A stretch of DNA of 49,657 bases from Acetobacteraceae bacterium (GCA_025354865.1 JANXMB010000038.1:1-49657); one strand, 5' to 3'; shown: positions 1-8,250, counted from the first letter of the stretch. Notes: generated from the sequence alone by a model not told the origin. Program-made: numbers and translations.

Positions 1-1349
1 CTTTGGGCGTCGTCAAGTTCGAGCCAACGGTTGAACTGCTTCTGCGAGAGGCGCGTGGTGCTGTCGATGCTGCTGACGCCGTGATCGCGGAGGGCCGTAT
101 CGTCGCCCTCGGTCGCGAATGCGATCTGGTTGCGCAAGTCCGCCATGCGATTGTTCACGGGAGTCGCCGAGAGCATCAGAACGCGGGTCTTCACGCCTTC
201 CTTGATGATCTTCCGCATGAGCCGGTCGTAACGGGTTTCGCTGCCGACACGGGGGGTCTTCTTGTTGCGGAAGTTATGCGACTCGTCGATGACGACGAGG
301 TCGTAGTTGCCCCAGTTCACATGAGAGAGATCGATGTCGCCGGAGAGACCTCCATCACGAGACAGATCGGTATGATTCAGGACGTCGTAATTCAGCCGGT
401 CGGGCGCGAGGATATTGCGGCGATCGTTGGCCCGATAGAGGGTCCAATTGTCTCGCAGGCGCTTGGGGCAAAGCACAAGCACGCGGTCGTTGCGAAGCTC
501 ATGGTATTTGATGATAGCGAGCGCCTCAAACGTCTTCCCGAGGCCCACGCTGTCGGCGATGATGCACCCGCCGAATCGGTTCAGCTTATCGATCGCGCCA
601 ATGACGCCGTCACGCTGGAATCGATAGAGCTTCTTCCAGACAACCGTGTTGTGTATGCCAGTGGCTGATTTGATGATCCGCTCTTCGTCCATATCGTCGG
701 CACGGTCGCGGAACAGGTGAAACAGGATGAGCGCGTAGACCCGAAACGGGTCTTGAAGCGCGGCTCGGTCGTCCAGCGCGGCGATCAATTCGGCCTTTTG
801 GCCTGGGCGTGTTTGAAGGGCATCCCACTGCGATTCAAACCATTGGCTGAGCAGGTTGCTCTCGTCGGCGGTTTCGGATGCCTGGATGAGGCTCAACGGA
901 TTTCCAGGGGTGATACCTAAACCTTCAGTACTAAACGAAAAGGAACCGAGCACGGCTTGTTGGGGTTTGCCGGCTCCGTCCCGCAATACCAAAGCCCCCT
1001 GCGGCACGGAACCGGGCGCGCGGCGCAGTTCGACCTTATCCTGAAACCATGCCGCGAACCGGCTCGCGAGCCAGCGGGCCTGCAAACGATTTCTCGCACT
1101 TCGATCCGCATCGCTCCCCAAGAGCGCCAAATCGGCTCCTTCCGGAGGGAGCAGCAGGCGTATCTTCGCGGTTTTTGCCAGGTCACCGAGCAGTTCTGAA
1201 TAGGCAAAAAGCGACAGCGAGGAGGTCACCATGTCCAACTGAGCGCCCGGGACCAGGGAGGGGCGAACAAGGTCGATGACGCGTTCGGTGCCTGTGTTGC
1301 GAATCAGCTTCACGCGCGCGGCTTCTTCGGGGAACGCATCGGATGGCAT
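1..1349 (-). CDS. SNF2/DEAD-type helicase with N-terminal PLD-like region (C-terminus cut by window edge)
   Basis: About 449 N-terminal residues are visible; the reading frame runs off the left edge. Residues ~1-170 resemble the phospholipase-D-like domain that precedes the motor in a group of superfamily 2 helicases found in defence and mobile loci. A Walker A motif (DSVGLGKTFEAL) lies at ~266-277, a DEAH-like Walker B (VVIDESHNFRNKK) at ~352-364 and motif III (MLSATPVNNR) near 405. These make it an ATP-dependent DNA or RNA translocase; the C-terminal RecA lobe must lie outside the window. An in-frame TAG lies upstream. ATG at 1349 was chosen, with a GTG at 1313 as the alternative; neither has a clear ribosome binding site. 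It sits on the island side of the tRNA fragment at 2427-2476, next to a toxin-antitoxin pair, so it is probably accessory DNA. A phage-defence role is inference. Confidence 0.85.
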   Translation of the reverse strand, partial: MPSDAFPEEAARVKLIRNTGTERVIDLVRPSLVPGAQLDMVTSSLSLFAYSELLGDLAKTAKIRLLLPPEGADLALLGSDADRSARNRLQARWLASRFAAWFQDKVELRRAPGSVPQGALVLRDGAGKPQQAVLGSFSFSTEGLGITPGNPLSLIQASETADESNLLSQWFESQWDALQTRPGQKAELIAALDDRAALQDPFRVYALILFHLFRDRADDMDEERIIKSATGIHNTVVWKKLYRFQRDGVIGAIDKLNRFGGCIIADSVGLGKTFEALAIIKYHELRNDRVLVLCPKRLRDNWTLYRANDRRNILAPDRLNYDVLNHTDLSRDGGLSGDIDLSHVNWGNYDLVVIDESHNFRNKKTPRVGSETRYDRLMRKIIKEGVKTRVLMLSATPVNNRMADLRNQIAFATEGDDTALRDHGVSSIDSTTRLSQKQFNRWLELDDAQ

Positions 1350-1496
1350 CCATGCCGCCGCGCATTTGATCGCAGCCGGCCCGGAGAGAGACGTAGAATT
1401 CGGATTTCTATTGCCATTTTGAGCGACCGTGTTCCTCGCACTTTGGTTCTATGGCCGGCATCCCGTTCGGGATCCGGCCCTCTGTCGCGAATTTTT

Positions 1497-1925
1497 TTAT
1501 GTGCCGACGTCTTTCCATGGATTGACGATCTCAACCCCGCATCCTTCGAAGTCAGGCACGTTCCGGGTGGCGAGTTTCGCGCCGCGTGATCGGGCGATCG
1601 CCGCGATCTGTGCGTCCGCCTGGGAAATAGGCCGACCAGCCTGGCGGCGGCCGGCGGCGAGCGGAGCGAACGCATCGGCTGCTTCGGAGTCAAAGGGCAG
1701 GATGCGCCCGCGAAAGTAGATCTCGAACGCGGTGTGGGCAGCCTGTTCCAAACGGTCCCGGCGCTTTCCCTCCGGCACCAAGGCGATGCCATAGAGGATT
1801 TCCGCCCGCGTGATGGCCGAGACGAACACGGTTGCAGCAGGCATGGCGTCGATCCAGGCCAGGACAGAAGGCTCGGGCGCCGATTTCATCAGCTCGGAGA
1901 CGATGTTGGTGTCGAGGAGGATCAT
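1497..1925 (-). CDS. vapC: PIN-domain toxin, VapC/FitB family
   Basis: A 142-residue PIN-domain ribonuclease toxin of usual length. The acidic metal-binding residues are in place: D5 in the opening MILLDTNIVSEL, E42 after the ITRAE motif, D104 in the ISQADAQIAAIA helix, and the closing TRNVPDF segment with D125. Known family members cleave RNA (often tRNA or rRNA) when freed from their antitoxin. The start codon overlaps the stop of the upstream ribbon-helix-helix gene by 4 bp (ATGA), the normal arrangement of a coupled antitoxin-toxin pair. No residue is missing, so it is probably active. Its target RNA cannot be read from the sequence. Confidence 0.93.
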   Translation of the reverse strand: MILLDTNIVSELMKSAPEPSVLAWIDAMPAATVFVSAITRAEILYGIALVPEGKRRDRLEQAAHTAFEIYFRGRILPFDSEAADAFAPLAAGRRQAGRPISQADAQIAAIARSRGAKLATRNVPDFEGCGVEIVNPWKDVGT

Positions 1926-2170
1926 TCGTCGAACGTCAGCGGCTCGCGCATTGGTTCGCGCGGCACCTCCGGCATGTCGAAGCCGCCCAAGGGTTTGAAC
2001 AGGGCGTTGATCGCCGTGCCCAGGTTCTTTGGCGCTTGCAGCTCTCGATTGAGCGAGGAGCGGAGGATGTCGCGTGCCTCATCCTCCATCGATCGGCCGT
2101 GAACGGCCGCCTGAATGCGGAGGCGGGATTTCAGGGCGTCGTCCAGGTTGCGAATCGTGATGCTCGCCAC
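1922..2170 (-). CDS. Ribbon-helix-helix antitoxin, FitA/VapB type
   Basis: An 82-residue protein opening with MASITIRNLDDALKSRL, a ribbon-helix-helix (Arc/MetJ fold) DNA-binding module as in FitA and plasmid StbC antitoxins, followed by a long helix (HGRSMEDEARDILRSSL). The C-terminal ~35 residues are proline-rich and acidic, as expected for the segment that wraps and inhibits the PIN toxin. It is the first gene of the pair and overlaps vapC by 4 bp. Family knowledge predicts that the antitoxin, alone or with VapC, binds its own promoter just upstream of 2170. Confidence 0.92.
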   Translation of the reverse strand: MASITIRNLDDALKSRLRIQAAVHGRSMEDEARDILRSSLNRELQAPKNLGTAINALFKPLGGFDMPEVPREPMREPLTFDE

Positions 2171-2354
2171 GGTGCGTCCTCAGTCAGCATTGATGGGATC
2201 ATAGGCGATGATTGCGTGGCACGCCATCGCGGTTTTGCCGCTTATCCGACCGGCCCGTGGCCAGGGCGATAATACGGTTCCGGTGTTCGTTTTGGAGACT
2301 TTGTTGTGCATAATTCGTCGCTTCCATTACCATACACACTGGCCCTGGAAACCC

Positions 2355-2400
2355 GACGAAATTCGCGAAAATCAGCACTGTATGCGAAAATTTCGCGTGG
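2355..2400. repeat. AT-rich cluster of short palindromes next to the att site
   Basis: Two palindromes sharing the GCGAAAAT word lie here: TTCGCGAA at 2362-2369 and GCGAAAATTTCGC at 2384-2396. The stretch is distinctly more AT-rich than its surroundings and ends about 30 bp before the tRNA fragment. Such clusters are often binding sites for an integrase or excisionase, but that role is inferred from position only. Confidence 0.4.
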
Positions 2401-2426
2401 AAAATCTAGGCTCGCGCATGGGTGCC

Positions 2427-2476
2427 ATCCCTTGGTAAGGGAGAGGTCGAGAGTTCAATCCCCTCCAGCAGCACCA
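2427..2476 (+). other. tRNA-Thr(GGU) 3' fragment, probable attachment-site scar
   Basis: The stretch reads as the 3' part of a tRNA. There is an anticodon arm with loop TTGGTAA (2432-2438, anticodon GGT at 2434-2436), variable loop AGGTC, T-arm with loop TTCAATC (2454-2460), acceptor 3' strand CAGCAGC (2466-2472), discriminator A and encoded CCA at 2474-2476. No matching acceptor 5' strand (GCTGCTG) or proper D-arm lies upstream, and the T-stem (2452/2462) and anticodon stem (2427/2443) each carry a mismatch. It is therefore a fragment and not a working gene. Tyrosine integrases commonly leave this anticodon-to-CCA duplication at the far end of an element inserted in a tRNA gene. By orientation, the intact tRNA and integrase should lie left of the window. 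Confidence 0.75.
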
Positions 2477-2513
2477 CTTAAATCGTTGAAAACACCGATC
2501 CCGGCTGGCCGAA

Positions 2514-3041
2514 TTACACTTCCGCGACCGGATACCGGACGGCCAGAATCTCCATCGTCTCGATGCCGCGCGGTGTGTGCACGGCAACCTCGTCGCCCAC
2601 CCGAGCCCTAGCTTTGATCAAGGCAATGGCGATGGGGGAGGTCAGGCTGACTTTGCCGTGGCCCATATCCGCCTCATCCACGCCCACGATCGTCACCGTC
2701 CGCTCGGCATCCGACTCGTCGATATATGTGACGGTGGCGCCGAAAAACACGCGATCGCGCTGGGTTTGGTGGGCAGGATCCACAACCTCGGCATTTTCCA
2801 GGCGTTTGCCGATGAAGCGGGCGCGGCGATCGATCTCCCGCAGGCGGCGTTTGCCGTATTGGTAGTCGGCGTTTTCGCTGCGATCGCCATTGCCGGCAGC
2901 CCAGGACACCAATTCCACCACGCGGGGACGTTCGACCCGCATGAGTTGGTCGCGTTCGGCCTTCAGCGTCGCATGGCCGGCGGGGGTCATGTAAAACTTC
3001 CCCCCCAGCGCAAGCCGGGGGGCTTCGTCGTCGTCATCCAT
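2514..3041 (-). CDS. greB: Transcription elongation factor GreB
   Basis: A 175-residue Gre factor. The N-terminal coiled coil (~18-90) carries the tip segment NGDRSENADYQYGKRRLREI. The two acidic tip residues that GreA/GreB insert into the RNA polymerase secondary channel are seen as D and E in DRSENADY. The second half is the FKBP-like domain that docks on the polymerase. The RRLREIDRRARFIGKRLENAEVV stretch and overall length fit GreB better than GreA. Its role is to stimulate transcript cleavage and rescue backtracked polymerase. It begins 15 bp after the stop of the upstream amidohydrolase on the same strand, so the two are probably cotranscribed. It is the first chromosomal gene after the tRNA scar. 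Confidence 0.92.
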   Translation of the reverse strand: MDDDDEAPRLALGGKFYMTPAGHATLKAERDQLMRVERPRVVELVSWAAGNGDRSENADYQYGKRRLREIDRRARFIGKRLENAEVVDPAHQTQRDRVFFGATVTYIDESDAERTVTIVGVDEADMGHGKVSLTSPIAIALIKARARVGDEVAVHTPRGIETMEILAVRYPVAEV

Positions 3042-3056
3042 TCCGAAGGGCCTTGG

Positions 3057-4169
3057 CTAAGCCTGCCGATACAATTTCTGCGCGTTACCGAGGAAGAAAT
3101 CCCGCTTCTTCTCCTCGGCCAACGGCATCGGGAGCGCCTGGTCGGGATCGTCGTAATCCCAATGCGGGTAATCCGTTGCGAACAGCAGCCGGTCCCAACC
3201 GATCCAGTCGATGGCATCCAGCACCTGCTCGCGCTTCGCCGGCTCCTCCATCGGTTGGCTCGTCAGCCATATGTTGCGATGGATGTATTCCGACGGCAGC
3301 ATTTTCAGATGCGGCGTTTCGACTTTCAGCCGGTTCCACAATTTGTCCAACCGCCACGCCAGCGACGGCATCCAGGCAAATCCGCCTTCGATCATAACCA
3401 CTTGCAGATTCGGGATGCGTTCGAACACGCCTTCGATGACCAGGGACGTGACAAAGGTCTGGCAGGATTGGGCGTGACCGACCATGTCTTCGATATAGAA
3501 GGACGGCCAACCGGCGCCGCTGGACGGATGCCCACCGAACCCGAAGGCATGCACGCCGATGGGCATGCCGGCCGCCGCCGCCGCTTCGTAAAGCTTCCAA
3601 TATCGCTTCTGTCCGGCCGGCTCGGCGGTCCGATTGAGCATCAACACCTGCACGAAGCGCGGATCGCCGGCATAAAGTTCCAGTTCCGCCAGCGCCGCGT
3701 CCGGATCTTCGAACGGCACGACCAGCGAGCCTTTCAGGCGCGGTTCCGGGATCAGCCACTCGTTCAAAATCCACTCGTTCATCGCGTGGCAGACGGCTGC
3801 CCCGAATTCCCGATTCTGATACGCCTGCCCGTTGTCGCCGGTGGGATTGAGAATGCCGAGCACACAGTTGTTCTGGTCGAGGAGTTGCTTCTGCATGAAC
3901 GCGAGGGAACTGCCGGGCCGTCCGCCGGCCGGCGGCCAGGCATCGCGGCGCGACGCATTCGGCTGGCTCTTGGGATACGCCGGGCCCGCCTGATAGGCCT
4001 GTCGCGGGCGGGCACCGAACATTTTCATATGCTCGATCCAACGCTGCTCCAGATAGGGGTGCAGTTGCTTGTCGTTGCTGCGCTGCGGATGGATATCGCA
4101 GTCTGCGGTCATCTGCTTCGACGCGTTCGTGCCGAGCGCTTGGGGGCGTTGCGCAACCTGAACATTCAT
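3057..4169 (-). CDS. Amidohydrolase-2 family metal-dependent hydrolase (copy 1)
   Basis: A 370-residue TIM-barrel hydrolase of the amidohydrolase-2 (ACMSD-like) family. Metal-site signatures are CDIHP near the N-terminus, IGVHAFG in the middle and FATDYPHWD near the C-terminus. ATG at 4169 was chosen because AACGGAGCC precedes it; an upstream start at 4244 has no such support. Family members decarboxylate or hydrolyse cyclic or amide substrates; the substrate here is unknown. It diverges from the ABC importer operon (first gene at 4353) and is a paralogue of the gene at 9004-10062, sharing LHPYL, RFVQVLML, GWPS.Y.ED and TDYPHW blocks. The location suggests it acts on what the importer brings in. 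Confidence 0.88.
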   Translation of the reverse strand: MNVQVAQRPQALGTNASKQMTADCDIHPQRSNDKQLHPYLEQRWIEHMKMFGARPRQAYQAGPAYPKSQPNASRRDAWPPAGGRPGSSLAFMQKQLLDQNNCVLGILNPTGDNGQAYQNREFGAAVCHAMNEWILNEWLIPEPRLKGSLVVPFEDPDAALAELELYAGDPRFVQVLMLNRTAEPAGQKRYWKLYEAAAAAGMPIGVHAFGFGGHPSSGAGWPSFYIEDMVGHAQSCQTFVTSLVIEGVFERIPNLQVVMIEGGFAWMPSLAWRLDKLWNRLKVETPHLKMLPSEYIHRNIWLTSQPMEEPAKREQVLDAIDWIGWDRLLFATDYPHWDYDDPDQALPMPLAEEKKRDFFLGNAQKLYRQA

Positions 4170-4352
4170 GGGCTTGGCTCCGTTGGGCCTCGAATAGCGC
4201 GATCCTGCGCGCATTCGTCGAACAGCGCCAGTCTCGCCTTGCATCGCGTCGATGGATCGCTTAGGTGCCGAGGTTATTGGGGCGCCCTACAATATGTGTG
4301 CCGGGAAATCCGGATGCGCTCCTGATAACAATAGCATAGGGAGTTGCGCGGA

Positions 4353-5606
4353 ATGGTTGCAAATATTGGGTCGATCCTCTCCGGTCGCCGAAGCCTGCTC
4401 AAAGGCGCCGCCGTCGTCGGCGGGTTGCAGGTCGCCAGCCCTTTCATCATCAAGGCGCGCGGTGAAACGCCGGTCAAACTCGGCATGGTCGATCCGATCA
4501 CCGGCAGCCTTTCCGCCCTCGCGGTGACCGAGGTCGAGGGCGCGAAATGGACCGTCGAGCAGATCAACAAGACAGGCGGCATTCTCGGGCGGCCGGTCGA
4601 GTTGCTGATCGAGGACAGCGCCAACGATACCGGCACCGGCGTGCAGAAAACCCACAAGTTGATCGAACGCGATAACGTGGACGCGATCATCGGCGACGTG
4701 AACTCCGGCATCGCATACGCGATGATGGGCGTGACCAAGGAAAAGGGCATCCTGCACATCGTGCCCGGCGGTCATACCGACCCCATCACCGGCACCGACT
4801 GCGCCTGGAACACGTTCCGCACCTGCAACACGACCGCGATGGATACATCCGCCATTACCGGCGAACTGGTGAAGCGGTTCGGCAAAAAATGGTTCTTCAT
4901 CACCCCCGACTACGCTTACGGCAAGACGCTGCAATCCAATTTTGTGAAGAAATTGCAGGCGCTCGGTGGCGAGTTCCAGGGCGACATGCTGCCGATCGCG
5001 ACGTCCGACTTCTCGGCGACCCTGATCAAGGCGAAAGCCTATAAGCCGGACGTTCTGCTGAACAACATGGGCGGCTCGGCGCAGATCAACTGCATGAAGC
5101 AGTTCCTGCAATTCGGCATGGGCAAGGAAATGGCCCTCGGCGGCGCCTTGTTCGAAATCGAATCCGTACGGTCGGTGCCGAAGGAAGCCCAGGCCGGCTG
5201 GTGGTGTATGGAGTGGTACTGGAACACGCCCGGCGTCCCGGCCGTGAAGACGTTCGTCGATGCCATTTCCCCGGTGATCGGCAAGAAACCGACCGCGCGC
5301 CATTGGATGGCCTATGTGTCCATTCATGCGGTCCGTTTGGCTGCCGAAAAAGCGAAGTCGCTCAAAGGCATCGACATGGCGCGGGCGCTCGCCGACCTCG
5401 AACTGCCGCCGGAAGTGTCGTTGATGCCGGGCAAGATCCGCTATCGTGCCGGCGATCATCAGCTCATGAGCAATATCCACATTGGGCAGATGCACCCGTC
5501 CGAAGGCGACCCCGACAATCTCTTCACCATCGCGGCAACAGTGACCGGCGAAGAAGCGGCCGGCTCCGTCGAGTCGACCGGCTGTAAGATGGTCTACCCC
5601 GCCTGA
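4353..5606 (+). CDS. ABC importer substrate-binding protein, Leu/Ile/Val-urea-amide type
   Basis: A 417-residue periplasmic binding protein of the Peripla_BP_6 (LivJ/AmiC/UrtA) family. It opens with a twin-arginine signal: GRRSLLKGAAVVGG followed by a hydrophobic stretch and cleavage near KARGE, so it is probably Tat-exported. The mature part shows the family pattern VKLGMVDPITGSLSALAVTEVEGAKWTVEQIN, with the VIIGD-like VDAIIGDVNSG and the PDYAYG segment. ATG at 4353 follows AGGGAG with 9-nt spacing; an in-frame TTG at 4344 directly abuts the same site. It heads a five-gene import operon, and a hairpin after its stop may let it accumulate above the permeases. The ligand is unknown. Confidence 0.92.
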   Translation: MVANIGSILSGRRSLLKGAAVVGGLQVASPFIIKARGETPVKLGMVDPITGSLSALAVTEVEGAKWTVEQINKTGGILGRPVELLIEDSANDTGTGVQKTHKLIERDNVDAIIGDVNSGIAYAMMGVTKEKGILHIVPGGHTDPITGTDCAWNTFRTCNTTAMDTSAITGELVKRFGKKWFFITPDYAYGKTLQSNFVKKLQALGGEFQGDMLPIATSDFSATLIKAKAYKPDVLLNNMGGSAQINCMKQFLQFGMGKEMALGGALFEIESVRSVPKEAQAGWWCMEWYWNTPGVPAVKTFVDAISPVIGKKPTARHWMAYVSIHAVRLAAEKAKSLKGIDMARALADLELPPEVSLMPGKIRYRAGDHQLMSNIHIGQMHPSEGDPDNLFTIAATVTGEEAAGSVESTGCKMVYPA

Positions 5607-5620
5607 TTTCCTCGCCCATG

Positions 5621-5660
5621 CGCCGTCCGGGCTAACCGGGCGGCGTCATTTTATGTTTTC
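5621..5660 (+). terminator. Intercistronic hairpin after the binding-protein gene
   Basis: CGCCGTCCGG (5621-5630) pairs with CCGGGCGGCG (5636-5645) across a 5-nt loop with one T-G wobble, followed by the T-rich run TCATTTTATGTTTT. It sits between the binding protein and livH. It looks like a leaky terminator or mRNA-stabilising stem that would give the binding protein higher expression than the rest of the operon. Confidence 0.7.
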
Positions 5661-5678
5661 TCGGGCCGAGCGGGTGCC

Positions 5679-6548
5679 ATGTTCCAAGTTGTGATGTTCA
5701 ACCTCACCAACGGCCTCATCGTTGGCGCGTTCTACGTGCTGATGGCGCTCGGCCTGTCGATGATCATTAACCTGTCCAACGTCGTGAATTTTGCCCATGG
5801 CAACTTCCTCGCGCTGGGCGGTTATTTCGCTTTCATGTTGACGCCGTATGTCGGGTTTTGGGGCGCGCTGCTGATCTCGCCGCTGCTGACTGCGGTCGTC
5901 GGCTATGCGATCGAACAAATTCTGATCAAGCACGTCTACGCACGCAACCACATCTACAGCCTGCTGCTGACCTTCGGGTTGGGCTTCATATTGCAGGATG
6001 TCTGCCGGTTTTTCTGGGGACCGAGCCCGCTGCCGTTGGGGATTCCGGATAGTTTGTCGACGCCAATCACGGCGGACCTGTTCTTCATCACCTGGTACCG
6101 GGTGTTCATGGTCGCGGTCGTCATCGTCGCGGTCACCGGCCTGTTCGCCTTTCTCCGCTACACAAGGGTCGGCATGCGTATTCGCGCCGGCACGCTGGAC
6201 CTGGACACAGTGTCCGCGCTCGGCGTGAACGTCGCAGCATTACGGTCCTACAACTTCGCCGTCGGTAGCTACCTCGCGGGTCTTGCGGGCGTGCTGGCCG
6301 CCGGTCAGATCGGATTGAACCCGAACATGGGCGACGACCTGATCATGCCCAGCTTCATCGCCATCATCGTCGGCGGCGTCGGCAGCCTGACCGGCACCCT
6401 GCTCGGCGGCCTGCTGATCGGCGTCGCCGCCGCGCTGACCACCGTCTTTTACCCCGCAGCCAGCGAGGCGGTCATCTACGTCATCATGGCTGTCGTGCTG
6501 CTGCTCCGTCCTCGCGGACTGCTCGGCGAGGAAGGAATGCTGTCGTGA
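5679..6548 (+). CDS. livH: Branched-chain amino acid-type ABC permease LivH
   Basis: A 289-residue inner-membrane permease with eight or so hydrophobic segments. The family landmarks are LSNVVNFAHGNFLALGGYFAF near the N-terminus, the coupling-helix region GMRIRAGTLDLDTVSALGVN around residues 165-185, and a C-terminal GGVGSLTGTLLGGLLIGV. It forms the translocation pore with LivM. Its TGA overlaps the GTG start of livM by 4 bp, so translation is probably coupled. Length is normal for the family. Confidence 0.93.
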   Translation: MFQVVMFNLTNGLIVGAFYVLMALGLSMIINLSNVVNFAHGNFLALGGYFAFMLTPYVGFWGALLISPLLTAVVGYAIEQILIKHVYARNHIYSLLLTFGLGFILQDVCRFFWGPSPLPLGIPDSLSTPITADLFFITWYRVFMVAVVIVAVTGLFAFLRYTRVGMRIRAGTLDLDTVSALGVNVAALRSYNFAVGSYLAGLAGVLAAGQIGLNPNMGDDLIMPSFIAIIVGGVGSLTGTLLGGLLIGVAAALTTVFYPAASEAVIYVIMAVVLLLRPRGLLGEEGMLS

Positions 6549-7501
6549 ACGCGCTTCTCCGACATAAATACGCCACCACGGCGATTATCTGGGCGCTGTT
6601 GCTGACGGTGCCCGCATGGCTGCCGGTGTTCGGCGGCTACACCGCCCTGGCCGGTCGCGTGCTGGTCTTCGGGTTGGCCGCCATGAGCTTCAATCTGCTG
6701 CTGGGTTTCACCGGCATCATGAGCTTCGGCCACGCCGCCTATTTCGGATTGGGCGCCTACGGGTGCGGCTTGTTCCTGAAATACGTCAGCGCCTCCACTC
6801 CCCTGGCGATGCTCGCCGGGACGCTGCTCGGCGGCATCGCCGGGACTTTGTTCGGACTGCTGCTGGTGCGCCGGCGCGGCGTGTATTTCGCCATGGTCAC
6901 CATCGCCTTCGGGCAGGTCTGTTTCTACATCGCCTATAAATGGGACGATTTTACCGGCGGCTACGACGGCTTGCGCGGGTTCGCCCGAGCAGCGCTGGAT
7001 TTCGGGGCGTTCAAGATCGATATCGCCAATAACAGCACCGCGTTCTACTTCTTCATTCTGGCCGTGTTCGGCGGGGCAGCGGTGTTGCAAGCCCTGCTGC
7101 TCAAATCCCCGTTCGGCCGCTCGATGCTGGCGATCCGGGAAAACGAACGACGGGCGCGGTTTCTCGGGCTGCCGATCGAGAAGCACATCTGGCTGTCGTT
7201 TTCGATTTCCTGCTTCTTCACCGCGCTGGCCGGTTCATTGTACGCGCTGTTGAACAACTTCGCCGATCCGCTGGGCCTGAACTACATCATGTCCGGCAAT
7301 ATCGTGATGATCACGGTGATGGGCGGGATGCGAGCCTTTTGGGGTCCGCTGATCGGCGCGGTGCTGTTTGTCGCTTTGCAGGATTACGTGTCGTCGATGA
7401 CCACCAACTGGATGTTCTTCGTCGGTCTGACATTCGTTTGCGTGGTGCTGTTCTTCCCGCGCGGCCTGATGGGCATGTTCCAAAAGGGGGCCCGCACATG
7501 A
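6545..7501 (+). CDS. livM: Branched-chain amino acid-type ABC permease LivM
   Basis: A 318-residue permease starting with GTG inside the livH stop region (GTGA). Family landmarks are MSFNLLLGFTGIMSFGHAAYFGLGAYG near residues 50-75, the coupling-helix motif SPFGRSMLAIRENERRARFLG near 185-205, and the conserved VMGGMRAFWGPLIGAVLF near the C-terminus. It pairs with LivH as the second half of the channel. Its stop overlaps the start of the following ATPase gene by 4 bp. Nothing is truncated. Confidence 0.93.
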   Translation: MNALLRHKYATTAIIWALLLTVPAWLPVFGGYTALAGRVLVFGLAAMSFNLLLGFTGIMSFGHAAYFGLGAYGCGLFLKYVSASTPLAMLAGTLLGGIAGTLFGLLLVRRRGVYFAMVTIAFGQVCFYIAYKWDDFTGGYDGLRGFARAALDFGAFKIDIANNSTAFYFFILAVFGGAAVLQALLLKSPFGRSMLAIRENERRARFLGLPIEKHIWLSFSISCFFTALAGSLYALLNNFADPLGLNYIMSGNIVMITVMGGMRAFWGPLIGAVLFVALQDYVSSMTTNWMFFVGLTFVCVVLFFPRGLMGMFQKGART

Positions 7502-8250
7502 CTCCGAAACTCGAAATACGCGGCGCAACCAAAGCTTTCGGCAGCCTGATAGCCGTGTCCGACGTCTCGATGACGGTTCAAAGCGGGGAGCTGCGGGCCG
7601 TGATCGGCCCCAACGGCGCCGGCAAAACGACGTACTTCAATCTGATCACCGGATTTTTCCCACCGACGTCGGGCGAAATCCTGCTCGACGGGCAGAACAT
7701 CAACCGCGTACCCGCCGCCGGTCGCGTCAAACTCGGCATGGGTCGCACGTTCCAGATCACCGAGATCTTCCCGGAACTCACGGTGCGCGAAAACGCGCGC
7801 ATCGCGGTCGAAACCGGCCAGGGATACAGCCTGCGTTTCTGGTTGAACGCGGGCGATCGCAAACGCATCGACGATGCGTGCGACGAGGTGTTGGAAATGG
7901 CGCGCCTGACCGCCAAGGCCGACCGGTTGGTGGGCGAATTGTCGCACGGCGATCAACGCGCCGCCGAAATTGCCATGGCCCTGGCGCTGAAACCCAGCCT
8001 GCTGCTGCTGGACGAACCCACCGCCGGCATGGGGGATGAGGAAACCTACCAGGTCACCGGCCTGATCCGCCGCCTGCATCGCGATTCGAAATACACGATC
8101 GTGCTGATCGAGCACGATATGCGCGTCGTCTTCCACCTCGCCGACCGCATCTCGGTCCTCGCCGAAGGCAAGCTGTTGGCCGAGGGCACGCCCGAACAAA
8201 TCGCCGCGAACGAGGTCGTGCAGAACGCCTATCTGGGAAAAGCCGAATGA
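7498..8250 (+). CDS. livG: Branched-chain amino acid-type ABC ATPase LivG
   Basis: A 250-residue ATP-binding subunit. Walker A is GPNGAGKT near residue 37-44, the signature is LSHGDQRAAEIAMAL near 143-157, Walker B is LLLLDEPTAGMG near 165-176, and the switch His lies in LIEHDMRVV. The signature deviates from the usual LSYGQQR of LivG; LSHG is closer to urea/amide-type members, hinting at a non-amino-acid substrate. ATG at 7498 overlaps the livM stop (ATGA). Longer in-frame extensions into livM are not supported. The C-terminal ~25 residues form the tail found in LivG. Confidence 0.93.
   Translation: MTPKLEIRGATKAFGSLIAVSDVSMTVQSGELRAVIGPNGAGKTTYFNLITGFFPPTSGEILLDGQNINRVPAAGRVKLGMGRTFQITEIFPELTVRENARIAVETGQGYSLRFWLNAGDRKRIDDACDEVLEMARLTAKADRLVGELSHGDQRAAEIAMALALKPSLLLLDEPTAGMGDEETYQVTGLIRRLHRDSKYTIVLIEHDMRVVFHLADRISVLAEGKLLAEGTPEQIAANEVVQNAYLGKAE

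Larger units (their letters stand above)
2171..2513. other. Intergenic junction between mobile element and chromosome
   Basis: This 343-bp gap between the antitoxin start and the greB stop contains no convincing gene. It holds the presumed toxin-antitoxin promoter near 2171-2230, an AT-rich stretch with short palindromes, and the tRNA-Thr 3' fragment. Reading frames crossing it on the minus strand carry the WRGLNSRPLPYQ string, which is an artefact of reading tRNA sequence antisense. Confidence 0.7.

Noticed and set aside
3-668. Plus-strand open frame of 221 codons at the left edge
   Set aside because: It is the antisense of the helicase, whose Walker A, DESH and SATP motifs are read on the minus strand.
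2413-2476. A functional tRNA-Thr gene
   Set aside because: No 5' acceptor strand complementary to CAGCAGC and no proper D-arm; stem mismatches are present.
2372-2587. Minus-strand frame with the WRGLNSRPLPYQ string
   Set aside because: This string arises from reading a tRNA 3' end antisense and is a known annotation artefact.
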